In this document: in pieces, positions 27,975 to 37,232 of the stretch
Layout: every line of letters starts with the position of its first letter
Position numbering within the stretch: the first letter of the stretch is position 1
Assembly: GCF_001904615.1 (NCBI RefSeq)
Contig: NZ_MRBY01000032.1
Location: 1-45,171, forward strand
Source: [Limnothrix rosea] IAM M-220
GTDB taxonomy: Bacteria; Cyanobacteriota; Cyanobacteriia; Cyanobacteriales; MRBY01
DNA: 45,171 nucleotides
Direction: 5' to 3'
Notes under the pieces: generated by a model
Databases searched by the model: none
What the model was told of the DNA's origin: nothing
The model's input: the letters and a program-made list of their open reading frames with translations, nothing else
Made by a program: the position numbers and the translations under genes

Positions 27975-28825
27975 GTTGCCTGAACCATATCTACACCGCG
28001 GGGAAAAATCGTACCGTCAAGGATAGCATTACGGAAATTCACCTTATCCATCGTCGCATCCATCAACATTGTGCGTGTCAAATTTGCACCAGTGAAGTTG
28101 GACCAATAAAGTTTTGCCCGAAACAACTTTGCCTCCGTTAAGTCCGCTCCCCGTAAAGTTGTCCAAGCCAGCTGTGCTTCCCGTAAATTTGTACCGCGCA
28201 ATTTGGCATTCGTTAAATTCGCACTATTAAGCTTACTTTTACTAAAATCCGCATCATTCATGGTCGAACCTGTGGCGTTAATCCCATGCAAGGTTGCATT
28301 CGCTAAATTTGCACCCTGGAGATTTGCGCCGATTAAGATAGCACTGGTGAGATTTGCGCCCTGTAAATTTGCGCCCTCAAGATTCGCTTGGGTTAAATTC
28401 GCTCGACCAATAAACGCATCCACAAGGGTCGCCTTACTGAGATTGGCCTCCCGCATAATTGCTTCATTCAGAATGCAGTAGGACAAATCAGCAGATGCTA
28501 ACTTCGCCCGCGTCAAATTAGCCGCACGCATACCGCTATAGGCCAGTTTTGCGGCAGTGAGATTGGCCTCGGTTAAGTTACTAGAAATTAAATTTGCTTG
28601 GCTGAAATCACCCTGCAGACTGGAGTAGCTTAGATCTGCTTCGCGGAGATTCGCTTGGTTCAGGGTAGCGCCGGTGAAAATGACGCGCGTTAGACTACTT
28701 TCGCGGAGATTGATGCCATTTAAATGGGCTCCACCTAAAAAGGCTCCTTCGAGATCCACTTCACGAAAATCCCTTTCTCCCGCTGCATAGCGTTCGAGTA
28801 GTTCCCCTGCGTCCATTTGTTTCAA
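27971..28825 (-). CDS. Pentapeptide-repeat protein
   Basis: A 284-residue protein made almost entirely of A(N/D)LXX repeats from about residue 25 to 270 (for example ANLTQANLEGANLQGANL). Such repeats fold into a right-handed quadrilateral beta-helix; the shape can mimic DNA or mediate protein contacts. The N-terminus (AGELLERYAAGERDFREVDLEGA) is a common cap. No signal peptide is seen, so it is probably cytosolic. It starts the operon that continues with DUF429 and perhaps chlI. Confidence 0.93.
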   Translation of the reverse strand: MKQMDAGELLERYAAGERDFREVDLEGAFLGGAHLNGINLRESSLTRVIFTGATLNQANLREADLSYSSLQGDFSQANLISSNLTEANLTAAKLAYSGMRAANLTRAKLASADLSYCILNEAIMREANLSKATLVDAFIGRANLTQANLEGANLQGANLTSAILIGANLQGANLANATLHGINATGSTMNDADFSKSKLNSANLTNAKLRGTNLREAQLAWTTLRGADLTEAKLFRAKLYWSNFTGANLTRTMLMDATMDKVNFRNAILDGTIFPRGVDMVQAT

Positions 28826-29126
28826 CGTTGCTTTCCTCCCTATGAGATCTGTCAGTCTTGATTAGTAGATGATTGATTTTCACCTTTTAATCATAAACGC
28901 CTCTCACCGTCTAGGGGCGATCGCCACAAACTTTCGTCATTTGCCTTAGTCATCAAAGGTAAACTTCAACGAACTATATACACGAGGATGCCACAGTATA
29001 TTGCAGAAGACTTGCCGACCATCAGAACCTTCGTCCCGGAGACAATGAGCCAGCCTGTTGCCGAAAACCGTCAACATTACCCAGCAAACCTTTCAGATCG
29101 ATTTTCATGTGTTTTTTAAATCCAGA
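28826..29126. other. Intergenic region with weak coding remnants
   Basis: The plus strand has a 44-codon frame from 28988 (MPQYIAEDLPTIRTF...) with no good ribosome-binding site. On the minus strand an ATG at 29108, just 19 bases after the small lipoprotein gene, opens a 28-codon frame (MKIDLKGLLGNVDGFRQQ...). Either could be a remnant; neither is convincing as a gene. A HIP1 site lies near 28917. Confidence 0.35.
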
Positions 29127-29288
29127 CTAAGGCACATCAATAATCTTGTCGCCACAGACCATTTTTATTTCGGCTTCAGGTGCTTCGATATCAATCAAGG
29201 TGCAAAAGGTGCAGGTTTCTAACTTCGGTTTTTTGCCACAGGCCATTAAAAACGCTAGGCTCAGCAACAAACTATCAAAAAAAATCAC
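29127..29288 (-). CDS. Small lipoprotein candidate with a CxxC motif
   Basis: A 53-residue product from a GTG start at 29288. It has a short hydrophobic N-terminus ending in a lipobox (SLLLSLAFLMACGKK, cysteine 17), which would be lipid-modified and anchor the protein at a membrane surface. The mature part is KPKLETCTFCTLIDIEAPEAE and then IKMVCGDKIIDVP, with a CxxC pair and a further Cys, suggesting metal or redox chemistry. There is no strong ribosome-binding site, and an ATG three bases upstream is out of frame. The lipobox and the fitting tail support a real gene, but it is below usual gene-finder length. Confidence 0.55.
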   Translation of the reverse strand: MIFFDSLLLSLAFLMACGKKPKLETCTFCTLIDIEAPEAEIKMVCGDKIIDVP

Positions 29289-29461
29289 CCATCACTTCAA
29301 GAACTACAGCAATAATTTTGCCTTGAGTGTATGGGTGAAAATTAAGAACCAATGCCATTGTTTTGAAACTGCAATGTTCCTTAAAAGCATCTTGTCTCTG
29401 TTTTTGTTGATGGTAAGTCTAGTTCGATTTAAGTGGATTTCTCCCAGCAAACATTCCTTGA

Positions 29462-29827
29462 TTAGGGAGTATCACTTTCAATATTGCTCTCGTCAGTTAC
29501 CTCTAGGCTGTTGGCTTCTGGGGAGGCATTGTTGGCTCTTTGTTGTAAAAAGTACTGTAGTAAAGACTGGCGATAGTTTGCGGCGGCGTTGTCGATATTT
29601 TCGCCGGATTCTGCTTTGAATTGCTCTGGATCTCGGCCATTATTTAAGCGAGAGTTATGGATGAGATCAAAGGGATTAAAGTTGTCGTTGCCGCCGTAGA
29701 TGCTTGAGCTTTCGCTTTCTTGGTAAATATCTTCATTGTTACTTTGGGCAAGGCTCGGTGCGGTCAAGGCACTGGCGATCGCCAAGCCTAAAACGACAGT
29801 CAGAGAAATTTTGGGAAATCTAGTCAT
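29462..29827 (-). CDS. Small secreted protein of unknown function
   Basis: I choose the Met at 29827 (MTRFPKISLTVVLGLAIASA) rather than 29863 because it begins a clean signal peptide with a cleavage site at SLAQS. The mature part is about 90 residues, acidic, Asn/Ser-rich and low in hydrophobicity (IYGGNDNFNPFDLIHN, then YRQSLLQYFLQQRANNA). The product is 121 residues. It resembles short periplasmic proteins conserved in cyanobacteria, but I cannot name a family. Confidence 0.7.
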   Translation of the reverse strand: MTRFPKISLTVVLGLAIASALTAPSLAQSNNEDIYQESESSSIYGGNDNFNPFDLIHNSRLNNGRDPEQFKAESGENIDNAAANYRQSLLQYFLQQRANNASPEANSLEVTDESNIESDTP

Positions 29828-30077
29828 GGGTATTTTAGGAAGTGCTTTTCTAAAACTTTGCAACTTTATCCTTCATCTTTGATGACTATTGTGCCTTAAA
29901 AAAGTTTCTAGCTGGGTAATCTTCTGTTTTGCAATCCGCAAAATCCTAGCCCAACCCATTCCATGAGGCTAGGGGATGGGGTGGGAAAATAACATCAACC
30001 AATAAAAAACGTCTCTAGACTGAGACGCCGACAGATAGATTTAGGAGAATGTTGTTCGTCGTATATGGTGGCTATAT

Positions 30078-30272
30078 TTACGAAGCGGGACGAATTTCGT
30101 CACCGAAAAACCAAGCTGTAGTTGTGTCGTCGAAGCTCACAAAAGCACCGATACCACTACCGTCTGTGACGCGAAATTCTTTGATCGTACCGACTTTACC
30201 GAGTTTATCCGCGATTTCTTTTTCAACGCGATCTCGTAAGCGATATATTTGCACTTTTTGCCCGATTTCCAT
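30078..30272 (-). CDS. DUF2862 family small protein
   Basis: A 64-residue basic/acidic mixed protein beginning MEIGQKVQIYRLRDRVEKEI and ending FVSFDDTTTAWFFGDEIRPAS. The IGQKV opening and the W-F-F-xDE ending fit DUF2862, a cyanobacteria-specific family with a small beta-barrel-like predicted fold and no known function. The start is the only sensible one. Confidence 0.85.
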   Translation of the reverse strand: MEIGQKVQIYRLRDRVEKEIADKLGKVGTIKEFRVTDGSGIGAFVSFDDTTTAWFFGDEIRPAS

Positions 30273-30334
30273 GCCGTTTATGTGTGTTCTACTTATAAAG
30301 GTTTAAATCATTCCTCAGTTTATCGGAAACTGGT

Positions 30335-31633
30335 CTAAAAAATGAATTTTAACTGGATTTCCCAAGGGCTATTGGGGTGCGGGGCAATGTAAATCTGGGC
30401 AATAAATTCCCTTAGGTAGAAGCGTCGCTCGGCTTCGGAGAGGTCATACCAAAATTGTTCGAGGGTTAGGGTCTGGGCGATCGCCCGGAGGTTGGCGGGG
30501 GGCAGTTGGTTGCGTTGGTTTTGCAGCTGGGCAATGTCATTTTGGAGGGTATAACGGCGTAATGCGGCGGTCTCGATATCGAGGATGTCCTGCTCGATTA
30601 AATTGGGCAATGTGGCAATGAGCGCTGTTTTTTGTTGGATACGCTGCTGAATCTGGCTTTGAATAGCGGCGAGGGGAGGCGCATTTTGTTGGTCGGCAAG
30701 CTTGGGGAATTCTTGGCAAATGTTCTGTACTGTTCTTCGAAAAACGTCTTCGTAGGCGATCGCCGGACATTTATCGTCTTGGGGACAGTTGGGCGATCGT
30801 AGATAAAGATATTCTTGGGCTTTTCGGCGCTGGGTAACGCGGGAAATCGTTAAAGTTTTTTGGCAGGTTTGGCACTGCACTAAACCAGCAAGACAACGGG
30901 GCGCACTAGCGCTACGGGGCGACAGACGACGGTTGCGACGTAGTAGTCGGTCTATTTGTGCCGCTTCATTATCACTCAGGATGGCGGCGTGGGTTTGGGG
31001 GATGGTTGTGCCGTCTTTGTAGTGCAGATTGCCGCGATAGGCCGGATTTGTCAGCCATTTACGCCCAGTTGATACCGCAATTTTTTTGCCAAAGCGACGT
31101 TCGATGTAACGCACTGAGCCGCGCAGAGAACCGTATAGCAGAAAATGCTCACAAAAAGCCTGCACAATGGGAGCCGTACTCCGGTCAATGAGATAGCGGT
31201 CTTGTCCCCGTTTATAACCGTAGGGGGCGCGCCCTGGTGGCGGTAAGCAATTGCGACGATTTTTGGCGTGACCCTGTTGAATTTTTCGACTTTTTTGGCG
31301 ATCGCCGATCCCTTGCAAAAGTTGGCTGAGTTGTTGAGGATTATCCCGGTGTGTCGAATGGTAATCCTGCTCAGTGGTAATAATCGTGACTCCAGCCTGT
31401 TCTATCCGTTGGAGGCGATCGCCAATTTCTGTCAGACTATCCCCCAACTCATCCAATTTTCTAAGCAATAAATAATAACCAGAACAGGTCGACGATAAAG
31501 TCCCTAAAAAACGTTTTAGCTCACAGCGCTGGGCAATATCCGCATAAACTTCATCGACTTCTACCCCCCAAATCGCCGCATCCACAAAGTCATCTAAAAG
31601 GGGGTCAGTGTAGGTATAAGCAAAAATCGCCAT
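30335..31633 (-). CDS. Serine recombinase family protein with a lost active site
   Basis: A 432-residue protein with the layout of a large serine recombinase (XisF-like): resolvase-like N-terminus, a 'recombinase' domain (PPPGRAPYGYKR, WLTNPAYRGNLHY), a zinc-ribbon (CQTCQKTLT ... CPQDDKC) and a coiled-coil tail. The catalytic residues are missing. The YxRVS motif reads YTYTD (residues 6-10), and the LDRLGRS motif reads LDELGDS (residues 60-66), so the nucleophilic Ser and two essential Arg are replaced. It probably binds DNA without recombining it. No attachment sites or element are evident next to it. It may be a domesticated, conserved protein rather than a recent pseudogene, as the frame is intact. 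Confidence 0.82.
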   Translation of the reverse strand: MAIFAYTYTDPLLDDFVDAAIWGVEVDEVYADIAQRCELKRFLGTLSSTCSGYYLLLRKLDELGDSLTEIGDRLQRIEQAGVTIITTEQDYHSTHRDNPQQLSQLLQGIGDRQKSRKIQQGHAKNRRNCLPPPGRAPYGYKRGQDRYLIDRSTAPIVQAFCEHFLLYGSLRGSVRYIERRFGKKIAVSTGRKWLTNPAYRGNLHYKDGTTIPQTHAAILSDNEAAQIDRLLRRNRRLSPRSASAPRCLAGLVQCQTCQKTLTISRVTQRRKAQEYLYLRSPNCPQDDKCPAIAYEDVFRRTVQNICQEFPKLADQQNAPPLAAIQSQIQQRIQQKTALIATLPNLIEQDILDIETAALRRYTLQNDIAQLQNQRNQLPPANLRAIAQTLTLEQFWYDLSEAERRFYLREFIAQIYIAPHPNSPWEIQLKFIF

Positions 31634-31658
31634 ATAAAAAGTTGTCTAGAAAGCACCC

Positions 31659-32168
31659 TTAGCTTTCTTCAGAATTTGCCGAATGACTACTATTACGAAT
31701 TAAAGCTTCCGGACTAAGATTATCCACAAATTCCCGAAAAGCTTGGCGTTCTTCTTCGTCAGCATCACGGTCAACGGGAATCGACGCTTCAGAGATCACC
31801 TCCTCTAAAACCCAAATCGGACTATTCATACGCAACGCGAGGGCGATCGCATCACTAGGACGACAGTCTATTTCTTTCGTTATTTCCCCCTGTTTCGTAC
31901 AGAGCACCGCATAAAACGTATTGTCTTCTAGGGCGTGAATAATCACTTTTTCAACAATTAAATCCCACGTCTCTATCAAATTTGCTAACAAATCATGGGT
32001 CAGCGGCCGGGGTGGCGTTTTATTATCAATGACATTCATGATGGAACGCGCTTGATCTTGACCAATATAAATGGGCAAAGCACGACGCTCGGTTGCATCT
32101 TTTAAAAGAACAATCGGACTGCGCGTAATAGCATCAAGGGCGATGCCTGCAACATTCATTTCAATCAT
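31659..32168 (-). CDS. Bifunctional nuclease family (DUF151/BFN) protein
   Basis: A 169-residue protein with a clear DUF151 domain: MIEMNVAGIALDAITRSPIV, RALPIYIGQDQARSI and EIDCRPSDAIALALR. Plant homologues were described as bifunctional DNase/RNase enzymes; bacterial roles are uncertain. The acidic tail (DRDADEEERQAFREFVDNL) is common in cyanobacterial members. The gene precedes the recombinase-like gene by 25 bases, so cotranscription is likely. Confidence 0.92.
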   Translation of the reverse strand: MIEMNVAGIALDAITRSPIVLLKDATERRALPIYIGQDQARSIMNVIDNKTPPRPLTHDLLANLIETWDLIVEKVIIHALEDNTFYAVLCTKQGEITKEIDCRPSDAIALALRMNSPIWVLEEVISEASIPVDRDADEEERQAFREFVDNLSPEALIRNSSHSANSEES

Positions 32169-32577
32169 GGCTCTGACCTAGAAAATTATTTGTTTGGCAG
32201 CGGATCAAGGTAGACGAATATCTATTTTTGAGAGACCTTCAAGGCAGCTAAGTCCAAACATATAATGGCTTAGCGGCACTAAAATTGCGTCTTCTAACAG
32301 TATCCTACAAGTCAGGGAAATCGCTTGCCCACTTGCTGCTATTTTCGGTAAAGATTTGCTGTTTTTGTGAATAATTTTGCAATCTAGCTGCAATAAAACT
32401 TGCCAAAAATATCTGTCTCTGAACCAATCACTCCACCACAGTGCAAGCCTTCAGTAAACAGGCTTCATCATTCTTTCAAACCTTGATGTTCAAGCCAAAA
32501 TCCTAAGTCAGTCCTTGAATCGATGTCAGTGGCGATCGCCCCCCGTGATGTCAAAGAGAGAAGCGAAACAGAGAACC
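32169..32577. other. Intergenic region without a recognised gene
   Basis: These 409 bases lie between the DUF151 and SRPBCC genes, both on the minus strand. They should contain the DUF151 promoter. A 62-codon frame on the minus strand (32205-32393) lacks any family resemblance and I do not call it. One HIP1 site lies at about 32533. No RNA gene was recognised. Confidence 0.5.
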
Positions 32578-33039
32578 CTATCGAGTCATAGTTTCCGAAG
32601 CAGCCTTCGCTTGCTCGAGGTATATTCTAAACCGCTCTAAATCCGCTTGAATAGTCGATTCAACAACTTTTCCGAGGAACAAATTATCCATAACTTGCCC
32701 AAGAATTCCCGGAATATCATAAGCAATACTGAGGCGAACAATACTACTGCCCTTGCGGTCATAAAAACGTACCGCACCACGATTTGGCAAACCATCAATG
32801 GACTCCCATTGAATGATTTGGTTTGGTATAACTTTCAGCGTTTTCGAGAGCCATTTAAACTCAAAAGAGCCACTCGCCAACTTCCAACGCGAAAGCTCTG
32901 GATCATCCTCAAGGATTTCGACAGATTCGATCCACTTCATCCATTTTGGCATTTGCTCAAGGTCAGACCAAAGACCCCAAACCATCTCAATGGGTGCGTC
33001 AACTTCAATCTGTACACTGTGTTCGAGCCAATTAGACAT
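32578..33039 (-). CDS. SRPBCC (START-like) family protein, polyketide cyclase/dehydrase type
   Basis: A 153-residue protein with the START-like opening LEHSVQIEVDAPIEMVWGLWSDLEQMPKWMKW, then SGSFEFKWLSKTL and a C-terminal long helix (KVVESTIQADLERFRIYLEQ). The fold has a deep cavity for a hydrophobic ligand. Cyanobacterial members of this type are mostly uncharacterised; ligand and role are unknown. It lacks a signal peptide, so it is probably cytosolic. Confidence 0.87.
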   Translation of the reverse strand: MSNWLEHSVQIEVDAPIEMVWGLWSDLEQMPKWMKWIESVEILEDDPELSRWKLASGSFEFKWLSKTLKVIPNQIIQWESIDGLPNRGAVRFYDRKGSSIVRLSIAYDIPGILGQVMDNLFLGKVVESTIQADLERFRIYLEQAKAASETMTR

Positions 33040-33150
33040 AAAACTTTATATTTGAAATCGCTCCACTACTCTAACAGAATTGCTTCATCACTTGGGTTCT
33101 GTAACCTAGACAAAAAAAGAGGGCGATGATCGCCGCCCCACTCTTCTATT

Positions 33151-33240
33151 TGTAGGGTGCGTTAATGGAATGTAACGCACCATATTTATTTAGAAGAAAC
33201 TATTACTTGTTGATGCGTTACGCTTCGCTAACACATCCTT
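33151..33240. repeat. Palindromic MITE-like element, copy 2
   Basis: About 90 bases beginning TGTAGGGTGCGTTAATGG and ending GCTTCGCTAACACATCC, the reverse complement of the start of copy 1. It lies in the opposite orientation to copy 1 and nearly matches copy 3. Confidence 0.88.
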
Positions 33241-33244
33241 GTTT

Positions 33245-33298
33245 TAATTATCCAGCTTCAGCACCGCCATAAACGCTTCTTGAGGCATATCAACCGTT
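33245..33298 (-). pseudogene. Orphan copy of the lepA C-terminal codons
   Basis: Read on the minus strand these bases encode [17 protein letters not shown] and a stop, against [17 protein letters not shown] at the real lepA end. Of nine base differences, eight are silent and one is Met for Val. That pattern implies the copy evolved as a functional lepA end before landing here. Confidence 0.88.
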
Positions 33299-33334
33299 AG
33301 AAAAAAGAGGCGATCGCCGCCCCGCTCTTCTATT

Positions 33335-33424
33335 TGTAGGGTGCGTTAATGGAATGTAACGCACCATATTTATTGGGAAGAAACTATTACTTGTTGATGC
33401 GTTACGCTTCGCTAACACATCCTT
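33335..33424. repeat. Palindromic MITE-like element, copy 3
   Basis: Nearly identical to copy 2, differing mainly at TATTGGGAAG versus TATTTAGAAG. It lies directly downstream of the true lepA stop and could serve as its terminator. Confidence 0.88.
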
Positions 33425-33427
33425 GTT

Positions 33428-35236
33428 TTAATTATCCAGCTTTAGGACTGCCATGAATGCCTCTTGGGGCACATCCACCGTACCGATCGCCTTCATGCGC
33501 TTCTTACCTTTCGCTTGCTTTTGGAGAAGCTTTTTCTTTCGAGAAATATCCCCGCCATAACACTTTGCAAGGACATCCTTACGCAAAGCCGGAATATGTT
33601 CACTCGCAATAATCTTTGAACCAATCGCCGCCTGAATCGGAATCTTAAACTGGTGGCGGGGAATGAGTTCCTTAAGCTTTTCAGCCATTGCCCGACCGAC
33701 ATAATAGGCTTTATCACGGTGTACGATCATCGCCAACGAATCCACCGGATCTTTATTCACCATCAGATCAAGACGCACCAGCTCACCCTTACGGTAGCCA
33801 ATCAGTTGATATTCCATGCTCGCGTAGCCACGAGTTCTGGATTTAAGCTGATCAAAGAAATCCGTCACCACCTCCGCCAAAGGCAACTCATAAATGATAT
33901 TGGTGCGGCTCTCCGTAAAATACTTCATGTCCTTAAACACACCACGGCGGGTCTGACAAAGATCCATAATCGTACCGACAAACTCTTCCGGCGTAATCAC
34001 ATCGACTTTGATGTAAGGCTCCTCGATTTTTTCGCGCTTTTGGGGATCCGGCAGCTGACTCGGATTATCAATTTCCACCACCTGTCCATCCGTTGTCGTC
34101 ACCCGATAAATTACCGACGGTGCCGTCGTAATCAGATCGAGATTGTATTCCCGCTCCAAGCGCTCTTGGACAATTTCGAGGTGAAGCAAGCCAAGGAAAC
34201 CACACCGGAAGCCAAAACCCATGGCACTAGACGTTTCCGGCTCAAAAGACAATGCCGCGTCATTAAGTTTCAGCTTATCGAGGGCATCACGGAGATCAGG
34301 ATATTGGTCAGCATCGGTGGGAAAAAGACCACAGAAAACCATCGGTTTTGCTTCGGTGTAACCCGGCAAAGGCTCCTCTGCCTTTTCTGCCGCCGAGGTG
34401 ATTGTGTCACCCACCCGGGCATCTTCAACGGATTTAATCGAAGCGGCAAAATAGCCCACTTCTCCGGCATGGAGGCTATCCACATGGACTTCGTTAGGAG
34501 CTAAAACACCCAGCTCATCAATTTCATATTCTTTTTTTGACGCCATCAAAAGGACTTTATCACCCTTTTTGATTTCGCCGTCCATTACCCGAAAATAGAC
34601 GATCACACCGCGATAGGGATCATAGTAACTATCAAAAATCAACGCCCTTAGGGGTTGGTCAATGGTATCGGCTGGTGGCGGAACATCCCGTACAACCGAT
34701 TCGAGGATTTCCTCAATGCCAATGCCGGCTTTTGCCGACGCTTTAATAATATCTGTGCAGTCAAGGCCGACAACTTCTTCAATTTCTTCAGAAACCCGAT
34801 CTGGTTCTGCGCCGGGTAAATCAATTTTGTTGAGGACGGGGATAATTTCGAGGTCATTGTCGAGGGCAAGGTAAACATTTGCCAAGGTCTGGGCTTCTAC
34901 CCCTTGGGACGCGTCAACAACTAGTAATGCTCCTTCACAGGCTGCTAGTGAGCGCGACACTTCGTAGGAGAAATCGACGTGTCCGGGAGTATCAATGAGG
35001 TTGAGGATATATTCGTTGCCATCTTTTGCGGTGTAGCGCATGCGGGCAGCTTGGAGCTTGATGGTAATACCTCGTTCCCGTTCGAGTTCCATATTGTCTA
35101 GAAACTGCTCCTTCATATCCCGCTGGGAAACCGTGCTTGTGTCCTGCAACATCCGGTCAGCAAGGGTCGATTTGCCGTGGTCAATGTGGGCAATAATTGA
35201 AAAGTTTCGGATACGAGAGACAGCAACGTCGGTCAT
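33428..35236 (-). CDS. lepA: Elongation factor 4 (LepA), ribosome back-translocase
   Basis: LepA is a translational GTPase that acts on stalled or mis-translocated ribosomes and in ribosome assembly. The G motifs are visible: [13 protein letters not shown], the switch I segment [18 protein letters not shown] and NKIDLPGA. The C-terminal domain specific to LepA ends [21 protein letters not shown] followed by the conserved [11 protein letters not shown]. At 602 residues the length is normal. Downstream lies an extra copy of its last codons. Confidence 0.98.
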   Translation of the reverse strand: MTDVAVSRIRNFSIIAHIDHGKSTLADRMLQDTSTVSQRDMKEQFLDNMELERERGITIKLQAARMRYTAKDGNEYILNLIDTPGHVDFSYEVSRSLAACEGALLVVDASQGVEAQTLANVYLALDNDLEIIPVLNKIDLPGAEPDRVSEEIEEVVGLDCTDIIKASAKAGIGIEEILESVVRDVPPPADTIDQPLRALIFDSYYDPYRGVIVYFRVMDGEIKKGDKVLLMASKKEYEIDELGVLAPNEVHVDSLHAGEVGYFAASIKSVEDARVGDTITSAAEKAEEPLPGYTEAKPMVFCGLFPTDADQYPDLRDALDKLKLNDAALSFEPETSSAMGFGFRCGFLGLLHLEIVQERLEREYNLDLITTAPSVIYRVTTTDGQVVEIDNPSQLPDPQKREKIEEPYIKVDVITPEEFVGTIMDLCQTRRGVFKDMKYFTESRTNIIYELPLAEVVTDFFDQLKSRTRGYASMEYQLIGYRKGELVRLDLMVNKDPVDSLAMIVHRDKAYYVGRAMAEKLKELIPRHQFKIPIQAAIGSKIIASEHIPALRKDVLAKCYGGDISRKKKLLQKQAKGKKRMKAIGTVDVPQEAFMAVLKLDN

Positions 35237-35590
35237 AAAAATCCCATTAATTTCGAGAAACTACATTTATTTTAATATTCTTCTATCCCTTCAGGGGAGA
35301 AAGATGGGGCGATCGCCCACAGGTCAGTAATTATTCAGTATGAACAATTCAGCTGGTCTTGCACACCATATCAGTTGAGCCGAGGAACCTAACACCAAAA
35401 AAATATTTACCTGTTCTTAAAGTACACAGTGCTATATGGCTGATAGGATACGGATGCTGAAAATTTAAGCGTGTCACAGTGTAGACTGTCAGCAGCGCCA
35501 CACAAATTTACTTACTGGATCTTCAGCCGTCACCGGATCACCCCCCCAAACCTCACCTTTGCTTTAGATTTACGACCTCAATCTATCCTA
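35237..35590. promoter_or_regulatory. Divergent promoter region, lepA versus pstB
   Basis: These 354 bases must hold both promoters. I looked for tandem CTTAACCT-type Pho boxes expected ahead of a phosphate gene and saw only isolated near matches (CTTAAAGT near 35418), which are not convincing. A HIP1 site lies near 35310. A GTG-started extension of pstB would cover 35471-35590, but its translation looks non-coding. Confidence 0.5.
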
Positions 35591-36394
35591 ATGACTAATA
35601 CACATCAGCTCCACCAGACAGATCATATTCTTCAGACGAAGAATGTAAGTGTCTACTATGGTAATTTTCTGGCGATTAAAGGGGTCTATCTAGACATACC
35701 TAGAAATCAAGTTACAGCCTTCATTGGGCCTTCCGGTTGCGGTAAGAGTACCCTGCTGCGCTGCTATAACCGCCTGAATGATCTAATTTCTTCATTCAAA
35801 CTAGAAGGCGACATTTCCTATCATGGCAGCAGTCTATACTCTTCTGAGGTAGATCCCGTCGAAGTGCGCCGCAGGATTGGTATGGTATTCCAGAAACCTA
35901 ATCCTTTCCCAAAATCGATCTATGACAATATTGCCTACGGTGCCAGAATCAATGGCTATAAAGGTGATATGGATGAGCTTGTGGAACAGTCTTTACGTCA
36001 AGCAGCACTATGGGATGAAGTAAAAGATAAGCTGCGTCAAAGTGGTTTAGCCTTATCCGGTGGTCAGCAACAGCGCCTATGTATCGCCCGGACGATCGCC
36101 ATTCAACCGGAAGTTGTGTTGATGGATGAGCCTTGCTCTGCCCTTGATCCGATTTCAACCCTAAAAATTGAAGAGCTAATTCACCAGCTAAAGGAGAAAT
36201 ACACTATCGTCATTGTGACGCACAATATGCAACAGGCATCCCGTGTTGCTGATATGACGGCTTTCTTCAATGTTAAAACGAATGAAGATGGCACTCGCCA
36301 AGGTTATCTCGGTGAATGCGATCGCACTGAGGTGATTTTCCAAAATCCCCGTGAGCAAGCCACGCAAGAGTATGTTAGTGGTCGTTTTGGATAA
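35591..36394 (+). CDS. pstB: Phosphate ABC transporter ATPase PstB
   Basis: PstB powers high-affinity phosphate uptake with PstS, PstC and PstA. Walker A is GPSGCGKST (residues 46-54), signature [13 protein letters not shown] and Walker [28 protein letters not shown] is typical of PstB. I choose the ATG at 35591 ([13 protein letters not shown]), giving 267 residues; an upstream GTG at 35471 adds 40 residues unlike the family. No pst partner genes are adjacent, so this is an orphan copy that would have to work with subunits coded elsewhere. Confidence 0.93.
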   Translation: MTNTHQLHQTDHILQTKNVSVYYGNFLAIKGVYLDIPRNQVTAFIGPSGCGKSTLLRCYNRLNDLISSFKLEGDISYHGSSLYSSEVDPVEVRRRIGMVFQKPNPFPKSIYDNIAYGARINGYKGDMDELVEQSLRQAALWDEVKDKLRQSGLALSGGQQQRLCIARTIAIQPEVVLMDEPCSALDPISTLKIEELIHQLKEKYTIVIVTHNMQQASRVADMTAFFNVKTNEDGTRQGYLGECDRTEVIFQNPREQATQEYVSGRFG

Positions 36395-36703
36395 AAATAA
36401 CGACTCGCCAAAAGCTATTTAGCTGATTAAATCCGCAATGTATCTTTAAATAGTGCCCTGTGGATTTTTTTGTATTCAAATTATAAAGGTAAGTTATGGG
36501 GAAATGATGGCGATCGCCCTTTATCCGGCGCGATATCACGAGTAGAAGTCTAAAAATCCGGTAAGATGAAAATTAGTATCATCTGAAAATCCTTGGATTA
36601 GATAACAGGGTGCAATTTAAACCAGTTTTATCACTGGTTAGTCCAACTGAATTTTTTAGATTAAAGACAACATTTTCATTCGTTCTCGTATATTTATTGA
36701 CCC
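36395..36703. other. Intergenic region upstream of the FHA gene
   Basis: These 309 bases separate pstB and the FHA-protein gene, both on the plus strand. They contain one HIP1 site near 36510 and should hold the FHA gene promoter. A weak inverted pair AGCTATTTAGCT follows the pstB stop. I see nothing else defined. Confidence 0.5.
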
Positions 36704-37201
36704 ATGGCCGTAAACGCCGCATCACGGAAACAAAACCACTACCTGGTTGTCCATGATGATCAAGGTGAGCGGGAGTTTACATTAACAGAATCGAAATATA
36801 CATTGGGACGAAAAAGCGACTGTACTATTGTTTTAGATTCTCACTTTGTATCTCGCTTGCACGCTACACTTCTACGCTGTCTCCGCAATAATGGCCAATC
36901 CTATTACCGTTTACTCGACGGCGATGGCTATCAGCAAACTAGCGCCAATGGCATTATTGTTAATGGCAAAAAAGTTAATGCCCACGAACTCAAGCACGAC
37001 GACAAAATTATTTTTGGCCCCCAAGTGTTTGCCGTCTACAAGTTTCGCCAAGTCGCTGATATGCCGACCCAAAGGAAGGTTATGAAGGAAGATGACCCTT
37101 TTGATGTCACTCTAATTGACCCGGCGATGATTATTGAAGATGACGATGATGATGATTCTCCCCAAGATGATATTACAACGCAGCTAATCGATAATTCGTA
37201 G
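36704..37201 (+). CDS. FHA-domain protein
   Basis: A 165-residue protein with an FHA phosphothreonine-binding domain from about residue 18 to 110: YTLGRKSDCTIVLDSHFVSRLHATL with the Arg and Ser/His of the binding loops, then SANGIIVNGKKV. The C-terminal tail is strongly acidic (IIEDDDDDDSPQDD). FHA domains read Ser/Thr kinase signals. It is convergent with the FHA-fused penicillin-binding protein and shares a terminator region with it, but is not in the same operon. Confidence 0.9.
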   Translation: MAVNAASRKQNHYLVVHDDQGEREFTLTESKYTLGRKSDCTIVLDSHFVSRLHATLLRCLRNNGQSYYRLLDGDGYQQTSANGIIVNGKKVNAHELKHDDKIIFGPQVFAVYKFRQVADMPTQRKVMKEDDPFDVTLIDPAMIIEDDDDDDSPQDDITTQLIDNS

Positions 37202-37232
37202 TTTGAAAGTGAGGATTTTGACAAGAGAGTAG

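Larger units (their letters stand above)
33115..33481. repeat. Tandem duplication of lepA 3' end plus palindromic element
   Basis: Two units of about 184 bases follow each other: 33115-33298 and 33301-33481. Each contains a HIP1-like GGCGATCGCC start, a CTCTTCTATTTG spacer, the palindromic element and the last 17-18 codons of lepA. The element halves are about 97 percent identical, but the lepA tails differ at 9 of 54 bases, so the two halves of the unit have different histories. Confidence 0.9.

Noticed and set aside
32205-32393. 62-codon frame upstream of the DUF151 gene
   Set aside because: No family resemblance, low-complexity composition and no ribosome-binding site.
35471-35590. GTG-started N-terminal extension of pstB
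   Set aside because: The extra 40 residues are unlike any PstB; the ATG at 35591 gives the normal length.
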